A stretch of 64,000 nucleotides of DNA from Leucobacter chinensis (GTDB lineage: Bacteria > Actinomycetota > Actinomycetes > Actinomycetales > Microbacteriaceae). A program made the position numbers and the translations under genes. Under the pieces are notes generated by a model, which saw nothing but the letters and a program-made list of their open reading frames with translations, made no database searches and was not told where the DNA came from. Positions within the stretch are counted from its first letter, which is position 1, and the number at the start of each line of letters is the position of its first letter. The stretch is from assembly GCF_019049105.1 (NCBI RefSeq), contig NZ_JAHQZR010000013.1, forward strand, positions 62,001 through 126,000, written 5' to 3'. Of the stretch, positions 62,918 to 64,000 are shown in pieces.

Positions 62918-62952
62918 CAATGCGGCACAATAGAAGAGGCGAAAGGAATCTC

Positions 62953-64000
62953 TTGACGGTAACGATTGGTGTCATTGGTGGCGGTCAGCTCGCGCGAATG
63001 ATGATCCCACCCGCAATTCACCTCGGTCTGAACATCAGCGTGCTCGCAGAAGTCGAAGGGTCGAGCGCGGCCCGCGCAGCCGACGCTGTTGGCGACTATC
63101 GCGACCCCGAAACGGTGTACGCTTTCGCCGAGACCGTCGACGTTGTGACGTTCGACCACGAACACGTTCCCAACGAGATTCTGCTCGAACTCGAGCGACG
63201 CGGCAAGCAGGTGCACCCGAGGCCGGGCGCACTGCAGTACGCCCAAGACAAGATTCTGATGCGCGAGAAGCTCGCAGCGCTGGGTGTCCCGATTCCCGCG
63301 TGGATCGCGACGAGCAACCCTGACGAGCTTTCCAGCTTCATCGCAGAACACGGCGGGAGCGCCGTCGTCAAAACTGCCAGGGGCGGCTACGACGGGAAGG
63401 GCGTGCGTGTTGTCGACACGGCCGCAGAGGTGAACGACTGGTTTGACGGCCTTGCCGAGGGCGAGCGACTGCTCGTCGAAGAAAAAGTAAACTTCGTGCG
63501 CGAGCTCTCGCAGCTCGTTGCGCGCCGCCCGAGCGGCGAGATGCGCTCGTGGCCCGTCGTTGAGACCGTGCAGAAAGACGGCGTATGCGCCGAGGTCATC
63601 GCGCCCGCACCGGTCGCGAACGCCACGACACTCGCGACCGCCGCCCAGATCGGTCACACCGTCGCCGAGGGCGTCAGTGTGACCGGCGTTCTCGCCGTCG
63701 AAATGTTTGAGACGACCGACGGGCGCGTGCTCGTCAACGAGCTCGCGATGCGCCCACACAACTCAGGCCACGTGACGATCGAGGGCAGCGTCACGAGCCA
63801 GTTTGAACAGCACCTGCGCGCTGTCGCTGACCTTCCGCTCGGCTCGCCAGCCATGACCGCCCCCGTCGCGGTTATGGTCAACGTGCTCGGCGGCCCGCCA
63901 GAGGGCACGATGTCGCTCCGCTACCCCGAGGTGCTCTCGCAGTACCCGAACGCCAAGGTGCACAGCTATGACAAGACCCCTCGCCCTGGCCGCAAGGTAG
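62953..64000 (+). CDS. purK: 5-(Carboxyamino)imidazole ribonucleotide synthase (3' end outside window)
   Basis: TTG 62953 is the start: AAAGGA lies 6-11 nt upstream and the family N-terminus TVTIGVIGGGQLARMMIPPAIHLG follows at once. 349 codons are visible. The ATP-grasp core shows AQDKILMREKLAALGVPIPAW, VVKTARGGYDGKGVRVVD, EEKVNFVRELSQLVARRPSGE and LVNELAMRPHNSGHVTIEG, all typical of PurK. It carboxylates aminoimidazole ribonucleotide using ATP and bicarbonate in purine synthesis. The gene continues past the right edge; purE is expected next. Confidence 0.95.
   Translation, partial: MTVTIGVIGGGQLARMMIPPAIHLGLNISVLAEVEGSSAARAADAVGDYRDPETVYAFAETVDVVTFDHEHVPNEILLELERRGKQVHPRPGALQYAQDKILMREKLAALGVPIPAWIATSNPDELSSFIAEHGGSAVVKTARGGYDGKGVRVVDTAAEVNDWFDGLAEGERLLVEEKVNFVRELSQLVARRPSGEMRSWPVVETVQKDGVCAEVIAPAPVANATTLATAAQIGHTVAEGVSVTGVLAVEMFETTDGRVLVNELAMRPHNSGHVTIEGSVTSQFEQHLRAVADLPLGSPAMTAPVAVMVNVLGGPPEGTMSLRYPEVLSQYPNAKVHSYDKTPRPGRKV

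Overview
The window reads as chromosomal DNA of a high-GC Gram-positive actinobacterium, most probably a Microbacteriaceae member (Leucobacter-like; this is inference). The signs are a strong G/C third-codon bias in most genes, many GTG/TTG starts with AAGGAG-type ribosome sites, a DtxR/IdeR-type iron box, a CE1758/CE1759-type flavin monooxygenase and reductase pair, and the core run tRNA-Trp - secE - nusG - rplK - rplA. No phage, insertion sequence, rRNA or CRISPR array is visible.

Layout. 1-2.3 kb (minus): a class III aminotransferase homologue whose PLP lysine position is glycine, behind an M19-type dipeptidase. 2.7-4.9 kb: a small lipoprotein and a MurJ-like flippase. 5.1-15.0 kb (plus): a catabolic block with more A/T-ending codons than its surroundings: FAD oxidase, aldehyde dehydrogenase, UbiX, a histidine ammonia-lyase-type MIO enzyme, a UbiD-type decarboxylase, an IclR regulator and a polar amino acid ABC importer. 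15.4-22.0 kb: sulfonate-type ABC importer, acetyl-CoA synthetase, O-acetylhomoserine sulfhydrylase and a CoA-binding protein in one overlapping operon, facing a ComB-like gene. 22.7-26.5 kb: msrB, then a minus-strand GntR / HpcH aldolase / SAF-domain oxidoreductase / NIPSNAP catabolic operon. 26.6-31.0 kb: an iron-box-controlled siderophore ABC importer ending in two paralogous proteins of unknown function. 31.3-39.3 kb: pyruvate carboxylase, a TrmA/RumA-like RNA methyltransferase, Maf, and CstA with YbdD. 39.6-42.4 kb: TrpXYZ-like ABC importer. 42.5-50.1 kb: pseudouridine synthase, PucR regulator, divergent mmsA-type dehydrogenase and omega-aminotransferase, amino acid permease. 50.4-53.5 kb: nitroreductase, FMN reductase, MarR and LLM monooxygenase. 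53.7-57.3 kb: DUF559 protein, aspartate aminotransferase, pirin. 57.4-60 kb: translation and secretion core genes. 60-64 kb: FHA protein, NfeD-like protein, flotillin and the start of purK.

How the genes work together. The low-GC block looks like a complete uptake-regulation-degradation module. A lyase that makes an alpha,beta-unsaturated acid is translationally coupled to a prenylated-FMN decarboxylase, with the cofactor-making prenyltransferase just upstream; no hutU/hutI/hutG genes are present. This arrangement is the best candidate for an undescribed pathway. The two unknown proteins at the end of the iron-uptake operon are the second. Several well-formed palindromes lie in front of the catabolic operons and probably are operators. 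A 61-nt hairpin element occurs twice, each time at the 3' end of a minus-strand gene.
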